From: Cupriavidus sp. WGlv3
GTDB lineage: Bacteria > Pseudomonadota > Gammaproteobacteria > Burkholderiales > Burkholderiaceae
DNA: 64,000 nt
NCBI RefSeq assembly: GCF_023952475.1
Contig: NZ_JALHRX010000003.1
Location: 186,001 to 250,000, forward strand
Reading direction: 5' to 3'
Numbering within the stretch: the first letter of the stretch is position 1; each line of letters opens with the position of its first letter. The notes beneath the pieces are model-generated. The model did not search any database and was not told the origin of the DNA. It worked only from the letters and a program-made list of their open reading frames with translations. A program made the translations under genes and the position numbers. Of the stretch, positions 27,607-36,009 are shown one piece after another.

Positions 27607-28437
27607 ATGACCTTGCGTCCCGAGCTTACCCAGGCAGCCGTTCCACTGATCGAAGAGGTTGAAGTCGTCGACGAGCAAGGGCGCGTGCGCGCGGCCTACC
27701 TGCCGGGCGAGCGGCCGCTGACGGTCTATCTCGACAAGCGCGAGCTGGTCACGCTGATGACGCTGGGCGGCGCGCCCGAGCACCTGGTGCTGGGCTACCT
27801 GCGCAACCAGCGCCTGGTGGAATCGATCGAGGACATTGCAGCGGTGCAGGTCGACTGGGAAACCGAATCGGCCGCGGTGACCACCCGCACCGGCGTCGAC
27901 CGCATCGAGGAGCGCACCGCGCGCCGCGTGGTGACCACCGGCTGCGGCCAGGGCACCGTGTTCGGCTCGCTGCTGGACGAGGTCGACAGCATCCGGCTGC
28001 CGGTTGGCGCCACGCTCGACCAGGACACCCTGTACGGCATCATCGACACCATCCGGCTGCAGCAGTCGGTGTACAAGCAGGCCGGCTCGGTGCATGGCTG
28101 CGCGCTGTTCCAGGGCACCGAGCTGCTGATGTTCGTCGAGGACGTTGGCCGCCACAATGCCGTCGACGCGATTGCCGGGCGCATGTGGCTCGAAGGCATG
28201 ACTGGCGGCGACAAGATCTTCTACACCACCGGGCGCCTCACTTCCGAAATGGTGATCAAGGGCGCGCAGATGGGCATCCCGTTCCTGCTGTCGCGCTCGG
28301 GCGTGACGCAGATGGGCTACCAGATGGCCCGGCGCGTCAACCTGACGCTGTTCGCGCGCTGCACCGGCAAGCACTTCCTGCTCTATACCGGGCGCGAGCG
28401 CTTCCGCCACCGCCAGCCCGAAGATGTAGTGGCGTAG
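27607..28437 (+). CDS. fdhD: FdhD, sulfur carrier for formate dehydrogenase activation
   Basis: A 276-residue accessory protein. FdhD relays sulfur from IscS to the molybdenum cofactor of formate dehydrogenase. Characteristic blocks are VVTTGCGQGTVFG, SVHGCALF, FVEDVGRHNAVDAIAG and TTGRLTSEMVIKGAQMG. In E. coli FdhD the redox motif is a CxxC pair, while here only the first cysteine is kept (CGQG). ATG 27607 starts at the conserved part; ATG 27565, 14 codons upstream, is possible but has no ribosome site either. It closes the formate dehydrogenase island. Confidence 0.93.
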   Translation: MTLRPELTQAAVPLIEEVEVVDEQGRVRAAYLPGERPLTVYLDKRELVTLMTLGGAPEHLVLGYLRNQRLVESIEDIAAVQVDWETESAAVTTRTGVDRIEERTARRVVTTGCGQGTVFGSLLDEVDSIRLPVGATLDQDTLYGIIDTIRLQQSVYKQAGSVHGCALFQGTELLMFVEDVGRHNAVDAIAGRMWLEGMTGGDKIFYTTGRLTSEMVIKGAQMGIPFLLSRSGVTQMGYQMARRVNLTLFARCTGKHFLLYTGRERFRHRQPEDVVA

Positions 28438-28488
28438 CGGCCACTTGCAGGGCCGCTCGCACGGCGCCTTGCACGGGCGCTCCCGGGC

Positions 28489-28519
28489 TTGAGGGGCGCG
28501 CGCCGATTGGTTGTACAAT
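28489..28519 (+). promoter_or_regulatory. Possible promoter of dcd
   Basis: TTGAGG at 28489-28494 and TACAAT at 28514-28519 are spaced by 19 bases, longer than ideal. They lie 35 bases before the dcd start, in a gap free of genes. The -10 is good, the -35 weak. Confidence 0.35.
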
Positions 28520-28554
28520 GCGGCGCACTCCGAGCCGTCTATCCGCCCAACCTT

Positions 28555-29121
28555 ATGAGCATCAAATCCGACAAATGGATCCGCCGCATGGCGGAGCAGC
28601 ACGGCATGATCGAGCCGTTCGAGCCAGGCCAGGTCCGGGAGGCCGACGGCCGCAAGATCGTGTCGTACGGCACCTCGAGCTACGGCTACGACATCCGCTG
28701 CGCCGACGAATTCAAGATCTTCACCAATATCAACAGCACCATCGTCGACCCCAAGAACTTCGACGAGAAGTCGTTCGTCGACTTCAAGGGCGAGGTCTGC
28801 ATCATCCCGCCCAATTCGTTCGCGCTGGCGCGCACGATGGAATACTTCCGCATCCCGCGCAGCGTGCTGACCATCTGCCTGGGCAAGAGCACCTACGCCC
28901 GCTGCGGCATTATCGTCAACGTGACGCCGTTCGAGCCGGAATGGGAAGGCTATGTGACGCTGGAGTTTTCGAACACCACGCCGCTGCCGGCCAAGATCTA
29001 CGCCGGCGAGGGCTGCGCCCAGGTATTGTTCTTCGAGAGCGACGAGATCTGCGAGACCTCGTATGCCGACCGGGGCGGCAAGTACCAGGGCCAGCACGGT
29101 GTCACACTGCCGAAGACCTGA
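28555..29121 (+). CDS. dcd: dCTP deaminase
   Basis: A 188-residue enzyme that deaminates dCTP to dUTP for thymidylate synthesis. Starts [19 protein letters not shown]. The family blocks [50 protein letters not shown] (seen in part) and [10 protein letters not shown] are intact, including the catalytic glutamate region. It is a trimer in known cases. The length is normal. It stands as its own unit between fdhD and the decarboxylase gene. Confidence 0.97.
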   Translation: MSIKSDKWIRRMAEQHGMIEPFEPGQVREADGRKIVSYGTSSYGYDIRCADEFKIFTNINSTIVDPKNFDEKSFVDFKGEVCIIPPNSFALARTMEYFRIPRSVLTICLGKSTYARCGIIVNVTPFEPEWEGYVTLEFSNTTPLPAKIYAGEGCAQVLFFESDEICETSYADRGGKYQGQHGVTLPKT

Positions 29122-29268
29122 GCGCATTACAATCCGGCGTCTGCCGGCACGGCGCGCCCGCCAGCGCCGCCAAACCTGACGTGAGAGCCACATGCCGCCG
29201 TCGCAGGGAACCGCTGCGGGCCATGTGGCTCGAGTCCTTTATGTCCTGCTTTCCATCAAGGATGCCCG

Positions 29269-31539
29269 ATGAAATTCCGCTTCCCCGTCATCATCATTGA
29301 CGAAGACTTCCGCTCCGAGAACATCTCCGGCTCCGGCATCCGCGCGCTGGCCGAGGCGATCGAGAAAGAGGGCATGGAAGTCATGGGGCTGACCAGCTAC
29401 GGCGACCTGACCTCGTTCGCCCAGCAGGCCAGCCGGGCATCGACCTTCATCGTGTCGATCGACGACGACGAGTTCGCCAGCGACAGCGAGGAGCTCGAGG
29501 CCGCCGCGATCGAGAAGCTGCGCGCCTTCGTCGCCGAGGTGCGCCGCCGCAACTCCGACCTGCCGATCTTCCTGTACGGCGAGACCCGCACCTCGCGCCA
29601 TATCCCCAACGATATCCTGCGCGAGCTGCACGGCTTCATCCACATGTTCGAGGACACGCCCGAGTTCGTGGCGCGCCACATCATCCGCGAAGCCAAGGTC
29701 TACCTGGACACGCTCGCGCCGCCGTTCTTCAAGGCGCTGATCGACTACGCGCAGGACAGCTCGTATTCGTGGCACTGCCCGGGGCACTCGGGCGGGGTGG
29801 CCTTCCTGAAGAGCCCGGTGGGCCAGGTGTTCCACCAGTTCTTCGGCGAGAACATGCTGCGCGCCGACGTCTGCAACGCCGTCGACGAGCTGGGCCAGCT
29901 GCTGGACCACACCGGCCCGGTGGCCGCGTCGGAGCGCAATGCCGCGCGCATCTTCAACTCCGACCACATGTATTTCGTCACCAACGGCACCTCCACCTCG
30001 AACAAGATGGTGTGGCATGCCAACGTGGCGCCGGGCGACATCGTGGTGGTGGACCGCAACTGCCACAAGTCGATCCTGCACGCGATCATGATGACGGGCG
30101 CGATCCCGGTGTTCCTGATGCCGACGCGCAACCACTACGGCATCATCGGCCCGATCCCGAAGAGCGAGTTCGATCCGCAGACGATCAGGAAAAAGATCGC
30201 CAACCACCCGTTCGCCAGCAAGGCGAAGAACCAGAAGCCGCGCATCCTGACCATCACCCAGGGCACCTACGACGGCGTGCTGTACAACGCCGAGCAGATC
30301 AAGGAAATGCTGGCGGCCGAGATCGACACGCTGCACTTCGATGAAGCCTGGCTGCCGCACGCGGCGTTCCACGACTTCTATCGCAACATGCACGCGATCG
30401 GCAAGGACCGCCCGCGCAGCAAGGACGCGCTGGTGTTCGCCACGCAGTCCACGCACAAGCTGCTGGCCGGGCTGTCGCAGGCCTCGCAGATCCTGGTGCA
30501 GGATTCGGAGACGCGCAAGCTGGACCGCTACCGCTTCAATGAAGCGTACCTGATGCACACCTCGACCAGCCCGCAGTACTCGATCATCGCCTCGTGCGAC
30601 GTGGCCGCGGCGATGATGGAAGCGCCGGGCGGCACCGCGCTGGTCGAGGAGAGCATCCAGGAAGCGATGGACTTCCGCCGCGCCATGCGCAAGGTCGAAG
30701 GCGACTACGATGCCGGCAACAACGGCGACTGGTGGTTCAAGGTGTGGGGCCCGGACGCGCTGATCGAAGACGGCATCGGCGACCGCGAGGAATGGATGCT
30801 GAAGGCCAACGAGCGCTGGCACGGCTTCGGCGACCTCGCCGACGGCTTCAACCTGCTCGACCCGATCAAGGCCACCCTCATCACCCCGGGCCTGGACGTC
30901 GACGGCGAGTTCAGCGAGCGCGGCATCCCGGCGGCGATCGTCACCAAGTACCTGGCCGAGCACGGCATCATCATCGAGAAGACCGGGCTGTACTCGTTCT
31001 TCATCATGTTCACCATCGGCATCACCAAGGGCCGCTGGAACTCGCTGGTGACCGAGCTGCAGCAGTTCAAGGACGACTACGATCAGAACCAGCCGCTGTG
31101 GCGCGTGCTGCCGGAATTCGTCGCCAAGTATCCGCAATACGAGCGCATGGGCCTGCGTGACCTGTGCGATGCGATCCACAGCGTGTACAAGGCCAACGAC
31201 GTCGCGCGCGTGACCACCGAGATGTACCTGTCGGACATGGAGCCGGCAATGAAGCCTTCGGACGCGTGGGCCATGATGGCCCACCGCGAGATCGAGCGCG
31301 TGCCGGTCGACGACCTGGAAGGCCGTGTCACCGCCATCCTGCTGACGCCGTACCCGCCGGGCATTCCGCTGCTGATCCCGGGCGAGCGCTTCAACCGCAC
31401 CATCGTGCAGTACCTGAAGTTCGCGCGCGAGTTCAACAAGCTGTTCCCGGGCTTCGAGACCGACATCCACGGCCTGGTGGAGGACGAGGTCGACGGCAAG
31501 AAGGCGTACTTCGTCGACTGCGTGAAGCAGGGCGCCTGA
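29269..31539 (+). CDS. Arginine/lysine/ornithine decarboxylase (AdiA/LdcI class)
   Basis: A 756-residue PLP enzyme with three parts: a response-regulator-like wing domain (residues 1 to about 130), the large PLP domain and a C-terminal domain. The PLP lysine lies in TQSTHKLLAGLSQ. SWHCPGHSGG and TNGTSTSNKMV are family blocks. The length equals E. coli AdiA, so arginine decarboxylation to agmatine is the best guess, but lysine or ornithine cannot be excluded by eye. Uses could be polyamine synthesis or acid resistance. No linked antiporter gene is present. A strong terminator follows. Confidence 0.9.
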   Translation: MKFRFPVIIIDEDFRSENISGSGIRALAEAIEKEGMEVMGLTSYGDLTSFAQQASRASTFIVSIDDDEFASDSEELEAAAIEKLRAFVAEVRRRNSDLPIFLYGETRTSRHIPNDILRELHGFIHMFEDTPEFVARHIIREAKVYLDTLAPPFFKALIDYAQDSSYSWHCPGHSGGVAFLKSPVGQVFHQFFGENMLRADVCNAVDELGQLLDHTGPVAASERNAARIFNSDHMYFVTNGTSTSNKMVWHANVAPGDIVVVDRNCHKSILHAIMMTGAIPVFLMPTRNHYGIIGPIPKSEFDPQTIRKKIANHPFASKAKNQKPRILTITQGTYDGVLYNAEQIKEMLAAEIDTLHFDEAWLPHAAFHDFYRNMHAIGKDRPRSKDALVFATQSTHKLLAGLSQASQILVQDSETRKLDRYRFNEAYLMHTSTSPQYSIIASCDVAAAMMEAPGGTALVEESIQEAMDFRRAMRKVEGDYDAGNNGDWWFKVWGPDALIEDGIGDREEWMLKANERWHGFGDLADGFNLLDPIKATLITPGLDVDGEFSERGIPAAIVTKYLAEHGIIIEKTGLYSFFIMFTIGITKGRWNSLVTELQQFKDDYDQNQPLWRVLPEFVAKYPQYERMGLRDLCDAIHSVYKANDVARVTTEMYLSDMEPAMKPSDAWAMMAHREIERVPVDDLEGRVTAILLTPYPPGIPLLIPGERFNRTIVQYLKFAREFNKLFPGFETDIHGLVEDEVDGKKAYFVDCVKQGA

Positions 31540-31568
31540 GCGCCAGCCGGCTCCCGCCGATGCAGCAA

Positions 31569-31600
31569 GGGCCCCGCCAAGGCGGGGCCCTTTCTATTTG
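31569..31600 (+). terminator. Intrinsic terminator of the decarboxylase gene
   Basis: A ten-base GGGCCCCGCC/GGCGGGGCCC stem with a nominal two-base loop (in practice eight pairs and a six-base loop) followed by TTTCTATTTG. It is 30 bases after the stop at 31539. Confidence 0.85.
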
Positions 31601-32031
31601 TCCTGGCTGAACGGATTTATCACCATCGTGCCGGTGCCGCGGAAGTCCGCGACATTGCGCGTGACGATGGTGAGGCGGTGGATCAGCGCGGTGGCGGCAA
31701 TGAACTTGTCCAGCGCGTGCTCGGGCCGTGCCGCGCGCAACTGGCCCCAGACCTGCGCGACCTCGGCATCGACCGGCAGTACCTGCCGCCCGAAGTCTTC
31801 CAGCACATGGGCCAGCCAGCGCTCCAGCAGCGCTGCCTGCACCGCGTCGCCGCGATGGCGGATCAGTGCCACGCCGCGCTGGAGTTCGCCCACGGTCAGC
31901 GCCGACAAGTAGAGCGCGGCCCCATCGCGCGCTGCCTGCCGGAAGAAGGCACGGACGCCGGGGTTGGCGCGCTCCCGCTTGCGGGTCTCGCTGATGACGT
32001 TGGTATCAATCAAATACACGCGGCGCCTCAC
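31594..32031 (-). CDS. PIN-domain toxin (VapC/FitB type)
   Basis: A 145-residue PIN-domain ribonuclease toxin. Acidic active-site residues lie in YLIDTNVIS (Asp9), VGELQRG, and ALDKFIAATAL, with the late TRNVADF block. VapC toxins cleave tRNA or rRNA when released from antitoxin; FitB is a close relative. The GTG start at 32031 has AGGA 5 bases upstream and overlaps the antitoxin gene by 26 bases. GTG 32019 is an in-frame alternative. Its stop lies next to the decarboxylase terminator. Confidence 0.88.
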   Translation of the reverse strand: MRRRVYLIDTNVISETRKRERANPGVRAFFRQAARDGAALYLSALTVGELQRGVALIRHRGDAVQAALLERWLAHVLEDFGRQVLPVDAEVAQVWGQLRAARPEHALDKFIAATALIHRLTIVTRNVADFRGTGTMVINPFSQDK

Positions 32032-32242
32032 CCGTATCCTGGATGCGCTCGAAGTCGGCGTCCTGCCCGACGTCGGGCATGCCGGACAGCACTTCGGCAA
32101 AGCTGCGCCGGGCCGTGCCGCCCAGCGCCTGCGCCAGGATGGCGCGGTGTTCGGCCTCGGCGCTGCGGCCATTGGCGACGGCCTGCTCGCGCAGGCGCTG
32201 GACCAGCGCTTCATCGACGCCACGAACCAGTAGGGTTGCCAT
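32006..32242 (-). CDS. FitA/VapB-like ribbon-helix-helix antitoxin
   Basis: A 78-residue antitoxin. The N-terminal ribbon-helix-helix (ATLLVRGVDEALVQRLREQ, then NGRSAEAEHRAIL) is FitA-like and should bind the operator as a dimer. The C-terminal part, ending EAPRVFD, should wrap the toxin active site. ATG 32242 follows GAGGAGTTCACG. It precedes and overlaps the toxin gene, the usual type II order. An operator-like palindrome lies 29 bases upstream. Confidence 0.85.
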   Translation of the reverse strand: MATLLVRGVDEALVQRLREQAVANGRSAEAEHRAILAQALGGTARRSFAEVLSGMPDVGQDADFERIQDTGEAPRVFD

Positions 32243-32270
32243 CGTGAACTCCTCACCATTGGATGGCGTG

Positions 32271-32289
32271 ATGATAGCATTGTTATCAT
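32271..32289. promoter_or_regulatory. Putative antitoxin operator palindrome
   Basis: ATGATA at 32271-32276 and TATCAT at 32284-32289 form an inverted repeat in the promoter region of the toxin-antitoxin pair. Ribbon-helix-helix antitoxins normally autoregulate by binding such short palindromes with their toxin. Confidence 0.45.
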
Positions 32290-32481
32290 TACGGCGGTCA
32301 CGTATCGATGGCAGGCAGTAGATCGGGGTCGCGGTGAAGTGCCCCGCGCATTTGGTGCTCGGCATGGTGTTCTCCTGGGTCATGGGCTGAACGCAGGAAC
32401 CAGTCTGGGCCGTGCCGGCCCGCTGGTCGATGAGCCGATTCGCAATTGCGCGGGTTGCCGCGACGCCGATGTCTGGGCGCG

Positions 32482-33177
32482 TCAGCGCTGCGCCAGCACT
32501 TCTTCCAGCGTCACGTGCCCCTGGAAGCCGCCCTCGCTCTGCGCCGACGCCTGGCGTTCGATGGCATGGGCAAAGCGCACCGCCGGATCGGCTTCCAGCT
32601 GGTTGCAGAGGCGCTGCAGGTTCGGAAAGTCCTCGACGTTCAGCACCTTGTGGTACTTCGACCAGCGCGCGATGCCGCTGAAGTAGGCGTCGGCCACGGT
32701 GCGGTGCTCACCCAGCAGCCAGGGCCGCTCGCCCAGCATGGCTTCGAGTTCCTGGTGCACCTGGCGGACCTGCTCCGTGCCGTAGCGGGCCAGCGCCGGC
32801 CGGTCGGTCTCGTCCACGCCCTCCAAGGCGTGCCAGAGCGGGGCAAAGGCGCCGAAGTAGCTGGTGTTGAGGTAGGCCAGCTGCTGGTTGAGCCGGTCGA
32901 AATCGCGCGTGCCCTGGGCAAAGCCAAGCTTGCGCTCGATGCCGCGCGCGCCGATGTGGTTCAGGATCGCCATGCTTTCGCTGAGGAAATTGCCTTGCGC
33001 GTCCATCAGCGTCGGCGTCTCACCGACCGGGTTGATCTTGCGATAGGCATCGCTGGTCACGACTTCCGGCATTTCGATGCGGCTCAGGCGATAGGGCTGG
33101 CCAAGCCATTCCAGCGCTACGATCGAGCCGAACGAGCAGCCGGAGGGAACGCCGTAAAAGAGGGTGGGGGTAGCCAT
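32482..33177 (-). CDS. Glutathione S-transferase family protein
   Basis: A 231-residue cytosolic GST. The thioredoxin-like N-domain (TLFYGVPSGCSFGSIVALEWLG; NPVGETPTL; LSESMAIL, the glutathione-binding ES motif) is followed by an all-helical C-domain with HRTVADAYFSGIARWS. Catalysis may use Ser13 or Cys15 near the start. It is transcribed divergently from a LysR regulator 125 bases away, which probably controls it. The natural substrate is unknown. Confidence 0.92.
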   Translation of the reverse strand: MATPTLFYGVPSGCSFGSIVALEWLGQPYRLSRIEMPEVVTSDAYRKINPVGETPTLMDAQGNFLSESMAILNHIGARGIERKLGFAQGTRDFDRLNQQLAYLNTSYFGAFAPLWHALEGVDETDRPALARYGTEQVRQVHQELEAMLGERPWLLGEHRTVADAYFSGIARWSKYHKVLNVEDFPNLQRLCNQLEADPAVRFAHAIERQASAQSEGGFQGHVTLEEVLAQR

Positions 33178-33272
33178 GGGTAGTTCTCCTGGATTCGGTT
33201 ATGGCCCGCCGATGGGGCACAGGTGAACTGTAGATGCATGGACTTTGCGTGAGTAGTAGGCAAAAATCCGAC

Positions 33273-33291
33273 CTATCGTCCACGTACATAG
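33273..33291. promoter_or_regulatory. LysR-type T-N11-A box
   Basis: CTAT at 33273-33276 and ATAG at 33288-33291 are separated by exactly 11 bases, matching the T-N11-A inverted repeat of LysR regulators. It is in the GST/LysR divergent region, 11 bases before the regulator start, suiting autorepression. A near-repeated ATGGACTTTGC / ATAGACTTTGC pair flanks it. Confidence 0.5.
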
Positions 33292-33302
33292 ACTTTGCCG
33301 CG

Positions 33303-34217
33303 ATGATCAACCTCAACGATCTGCGCTTCTTCGTCGTCGCCGTGGCCCATGGCGGTTTTGCCGCCGCGGGGCGGGCGCTGGGCGTGCCCAAGTCCACGGT
33401 CAGCAAGCGCGTGGCCGAACTGGAGCAGGCCCTGCAGGCGCGGCTGCTTTACCGCAGTTCGCGCAGCTTCACGCTGACCGATGCCGGCCGGGACTTCTAC
33501 GATCATGCGCATGCCGCGCTGATCGAAGCCGAGGCCGCGCAAGAGGCGGTGCAGCGGCGTGTGGCCGAGCCCAGCGGCACGGTGCGGATCACGGCCGCGG
33601 TGCCCACCGCGCAGCGCTACCTGGCGCCGCACCTGCCGGCGCTGGCGCGCGCCTATCCGCGCCTGCACGTGCAGCTGGAGGTGTCCGACCGCATGGTCGA
33701 CCTGGTGCAGGAAGGCTTCGATATCGCGGTGCGCAGCCATTTCGCGCCGCTGCCGGACTCCGGCCTGGTGCAACGTCAGCTTGCCATCGAGGACATCGTG
33801 CTGGTGGCGTCGCCCGACTACCTCGCCGGGCGCGGCACGCCGGAAGCGCCCGCGCAGCTGTCCGGCCACGATGGGTTGCTGACCGGGTCCGCCGCGGGCA
33901 CGTGGCGCCTGTGGGGGCCTCAGGGTGCGCGCGCGGAAGCCAGTCCGGTGCCCCGCATGACCGTGAACGAATCCACCGTGCTGCTCGGCGCGGCGGTCGC
34001 GGGACTGGGCATCGTGCCTCTGCCGCACGAGCTGTGCCGCGCGGCGCTGGCGGCCGGGCAACTGGCGCGCGTGCTGCCGCAGTGGACCGCCGGCAGCGTC
34101 ACCACCACGCTGCTGTTGCCGGCGCGGCGCGGCCAGTTGCCCGGGGTGCGCGCCACCGTCGACTTCCTGGCGCAATGCCTGGCGCCAGGCGGCGCGGGCC
34201 CCGCCATGCCGCAATGA
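33303..34217 (+). CDS. LysR-family transcriptional regulator
   Basis: A 304-residue LysR regulator. The N-terminal winged helix-turn-helix is clear (DLRFFVVAVAHGGFAAAGRALGV, PKSTVSKRVAELE). The substrate domain of the CrgA/DsdC-like subgroup follows (GTVRITAAVPTAQRYLAPHL; DIAVRSHFAPLPDSGL). ATG 33303 puts the helix-turn-helix at the usual position. It is divergent from the glutathione transferase gene and probably regulates it. Confidence 0.93.
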   Translation: MINLNDLRFFVVAVAHGGFAAAGRALGVPKSTVSKRVAELEQALQARLLYRSSRSFTLTDAGRDFYDHAHAALIEAEAAQEAVQRRVAEPSGTVRITAAVPTAQRYLAPHLPALARAYPRLHVQLEVSDRMVDLVQEGFDIAVRSHFAPLPDSGLVQRQLAIEDIVLVASPDYLAGRGTPEAPAQLSGHDGLLTGSAAGTWRLWGPQGARAEASPVPRMTVNESTVLLGAAVAGLGIVPLPHELCRAALAAGQLARVLPQWTAGSVTTTLLLPARRGQLPGVRATVDFLAQCLAPGGAGPAMPQ

Positions 34218-34241
34218 AAAAGCCCCGCATCGCTGCGGGGC
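34217..34241 (-). terminator. Intrinsic terminator of dctM
   Basis: On the minus strand, an 8-base GCCCCGCA/TGCGGGGC stem with a 4-base loop is followed by five Us (A-run 34217-34221). It is 38 bases after the dctM stop. The hairpin may also end the convergent lysR transcript, whose stop touches it. Confidence 0.8.
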
Positions 34242-34278
34242 CTGGCGGGCTTGCCCGGAGACTGCCGCTGGGGCAGGC

Positions 34279-35997
34279 TTATTTCTTCTTCTCGAACTCG
34301 AACTGCGGCACGGCCGACTCGCTTTCCGCCGGGGGCTGCGTCGGCAATTCGAGCGAACCGGACTCGGCCGGCGCCGAGCCCGGGCCCGGAATCGACAAGC
34401 CCGGCGCGGCGGGTTTGGGGCTGCTGCCCTCCAGGTCGATGTTCAGGTCGCGCGTGATGCTGCGGTCCTGCGCCTTCTGCGTGCCGGTGCTGACCAGGCC
34501 GGGGAAGACGATGATCAGCGCCACCATCACCAGCTGGATCACCACGAACGGCACCGCGCCCCAGTAGATTTCGGAGGTCTTGACCTCGCGCGGCGCCACC
34601 GAGCGCAGGTAGAACAGCGAGAAGCCGAACGGCGGATGCATGAACGAGGTCTGCATGTTCACCGCCAGCAGCACGCCGAACCAGATCAGGTCGATGCCGA
34701 GCTTGTCCGCCACCGGACCGACTAGCGGCACCAGGATAAAGGCCAGCTCGAAGAAGTCCAGGAAGAACGCCAGCAGGAAGAACAGCACGTTCACCGCCAC
34801 CAGGAAACCGGTCTGGCCGCCGGGCAGCGCGGTCAAAAGGTGCTCGACCCAGATATGGCCGTCGACGCCGTAGAACGTCAGCGAAAACACGCGCGCGCCG
34901 ATCAGGATGAAGATCACGAAGGCCGACAGCTTGAGCGTGGCTTCCATGGCCTGCCTGGTCAGGCCCAGGTCGAGGCGGCGCTTGACCATGGCCAGGATCA
35001 GCGCGCCGAGCGCGCCCATGCCGCCGCCTTCGGTCGGCGTGGCCACGCCGATGAAGATGGTGCCGAGCACCAGGAAAATCAGCGCCAGCGGCGGGATCAG
35101 CACGAAGGTGACCTTCTCCGCCATCTGCGACAGCAGGCCGAGCTTCAGCGTCTTGTTGATCACCGCCAGCACGAAGGCGAACAGGATCGCCGCGCCCACC
35201 GAAACCACCAGGCGCTCGTCCAGCGGCGCCTCGGGCTTGTAGAACTTGTCCACCGCCACGCCCACCGCCACCGCCAGCGCGGTCAGCGCCAGCACCGAGG
35301 TGGCGCCGCTCTTGCCGCTAGGCTCGCGGAAGGTGCGCGCCTCGAGCGGCAGCGCCGGCGCGGCGGCCGGCTTGATGATCGTGACCAGCAGCACATAGAG
35401 CATGTACAGCCCGGTCAGCACCAGGCCCGGCACGAACGCGCCCTTGTACATATCGCCCACCGAGCGGCCGAGCTGGTCGGCCAGCACGATCAGCACCAGC
35501 GACGGCGGGATGATCTGCGCCAGCGTGCCCGACGCCGCGATCACGCCCGAGGCCAGCCGCTTGTCGTACTTGTACTTGAGCATCAGCGGCAGCGAGATCA
35601 GCCCCATCGAGATCACCGAGGCCGCCACCACGCCGGTGGTCGCCGCCAGCAGCGCGCCGACGAAGATCACCGCGTAGGCCAGGCCGCCGCGGATCGGGCC
35701 GAACAGCTGCCCGATGGTGTCGAGCAGGTCCTCGGCCATGCCCGAGCGTTCCAGGATCAGGCCCATGAAGGTAAAGAACGGAATCGCCAGCAGCGTGTCG
35801 TTCTCGATGATGCCGAACAGCCGGCTCGGCAGCGCCTGCAGCAGCTCGGGCGGCAGCATCCCCAGCTCGATGCCGATGAAGGCGAACATCAGCCCGTTGG
35901 CGGCCAGGGCAAAGGCGATCGGAAAGCCCGACAGCAGGAATACCACCAGCGAGGCGAACATGATCGGTGCCATGTTCGCAATCAGGAATTGCGTCAT
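34279..35997 (-). CDS. dctM: TRAP transporter large permease (DctM type)
   Basis: A 572-residue inner-membrane protein of the DctM family. It is longer than the usual about 425-430 residues: an extra membrane-spanning insertion (around residues 235-300) and a hydrophilic Pro/Ser/Glu tail of about 70 residues account for it. Family blocks include FPIAFALAANGL, SVISMGLISLPLMLKYKYD, ASGTLAQIIPPSLVLIVLAD and GVATPTEGGGMGALGAL. It imports organic acids with sodium or protons together with DctQ and a periplasmic DctP. DctQ is 12 bases upstream; no dctP is within the window. Confidence 0.92.
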   Translation of the reverse strand: MTQFLIANMAPIMFASLVVFLLSGFPIAFALAANGLMFAFIGIELGMLPPELLQALPSRLFGIIENDTLLAIPFFTFMGLILERSGMAEDLLDTIGQLFGPIRGGLAYAVIFVGALLAATTGVVAASVISMGLISLPLMLKYKYDKRLASGVIAASGTLAQIIPPSLVLIVLADQLGRSVGDMYKGAFVPGLVLTGLYMLYVLLVTIIKPAAAPALPLEARTFREPSGKSGATSVLALTALAVAVGVAVDKFYKPEAPLDERLVVSVGAAILFAFVLAVINKTLKLGLLSQMAEKVTFVLIPPLALIFLVLGTIFIGVATPTEGGGMGALGALILAMVKRRLDLGLTRQAMEATLKLSAFVIFILIGARVFSLTFYGVDGHIWVEHLLTALPGGQTGFLVAVNVLFFLLAFFLDFFELAFILVPLVGPVADKLGIDLIWFGVLLAVNMQTSFMHPPFGFSLFYLRSVAPREVKTSEIYWGAVPFVVIQLVMVALIIVFPGLVSTGTQKAQDRSITRDLNIDLEGSSPKPAAPGLSIPGPGSAPAESGSLELPTQPPAESESAVPQFEFEKKK

Positions 35998-36009
35998 CGT
36001 GCGCGCCTC

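Noticed and set aside
32006..32383. Longer antitoxin starting at 32383 or 32365
   Set aside because: The extra residues do not fit the compact ribbon-helix-helix start, and GAGGAG lies at ideal spacing before ATG 32242. The longer frame would also translate through the likely operator.
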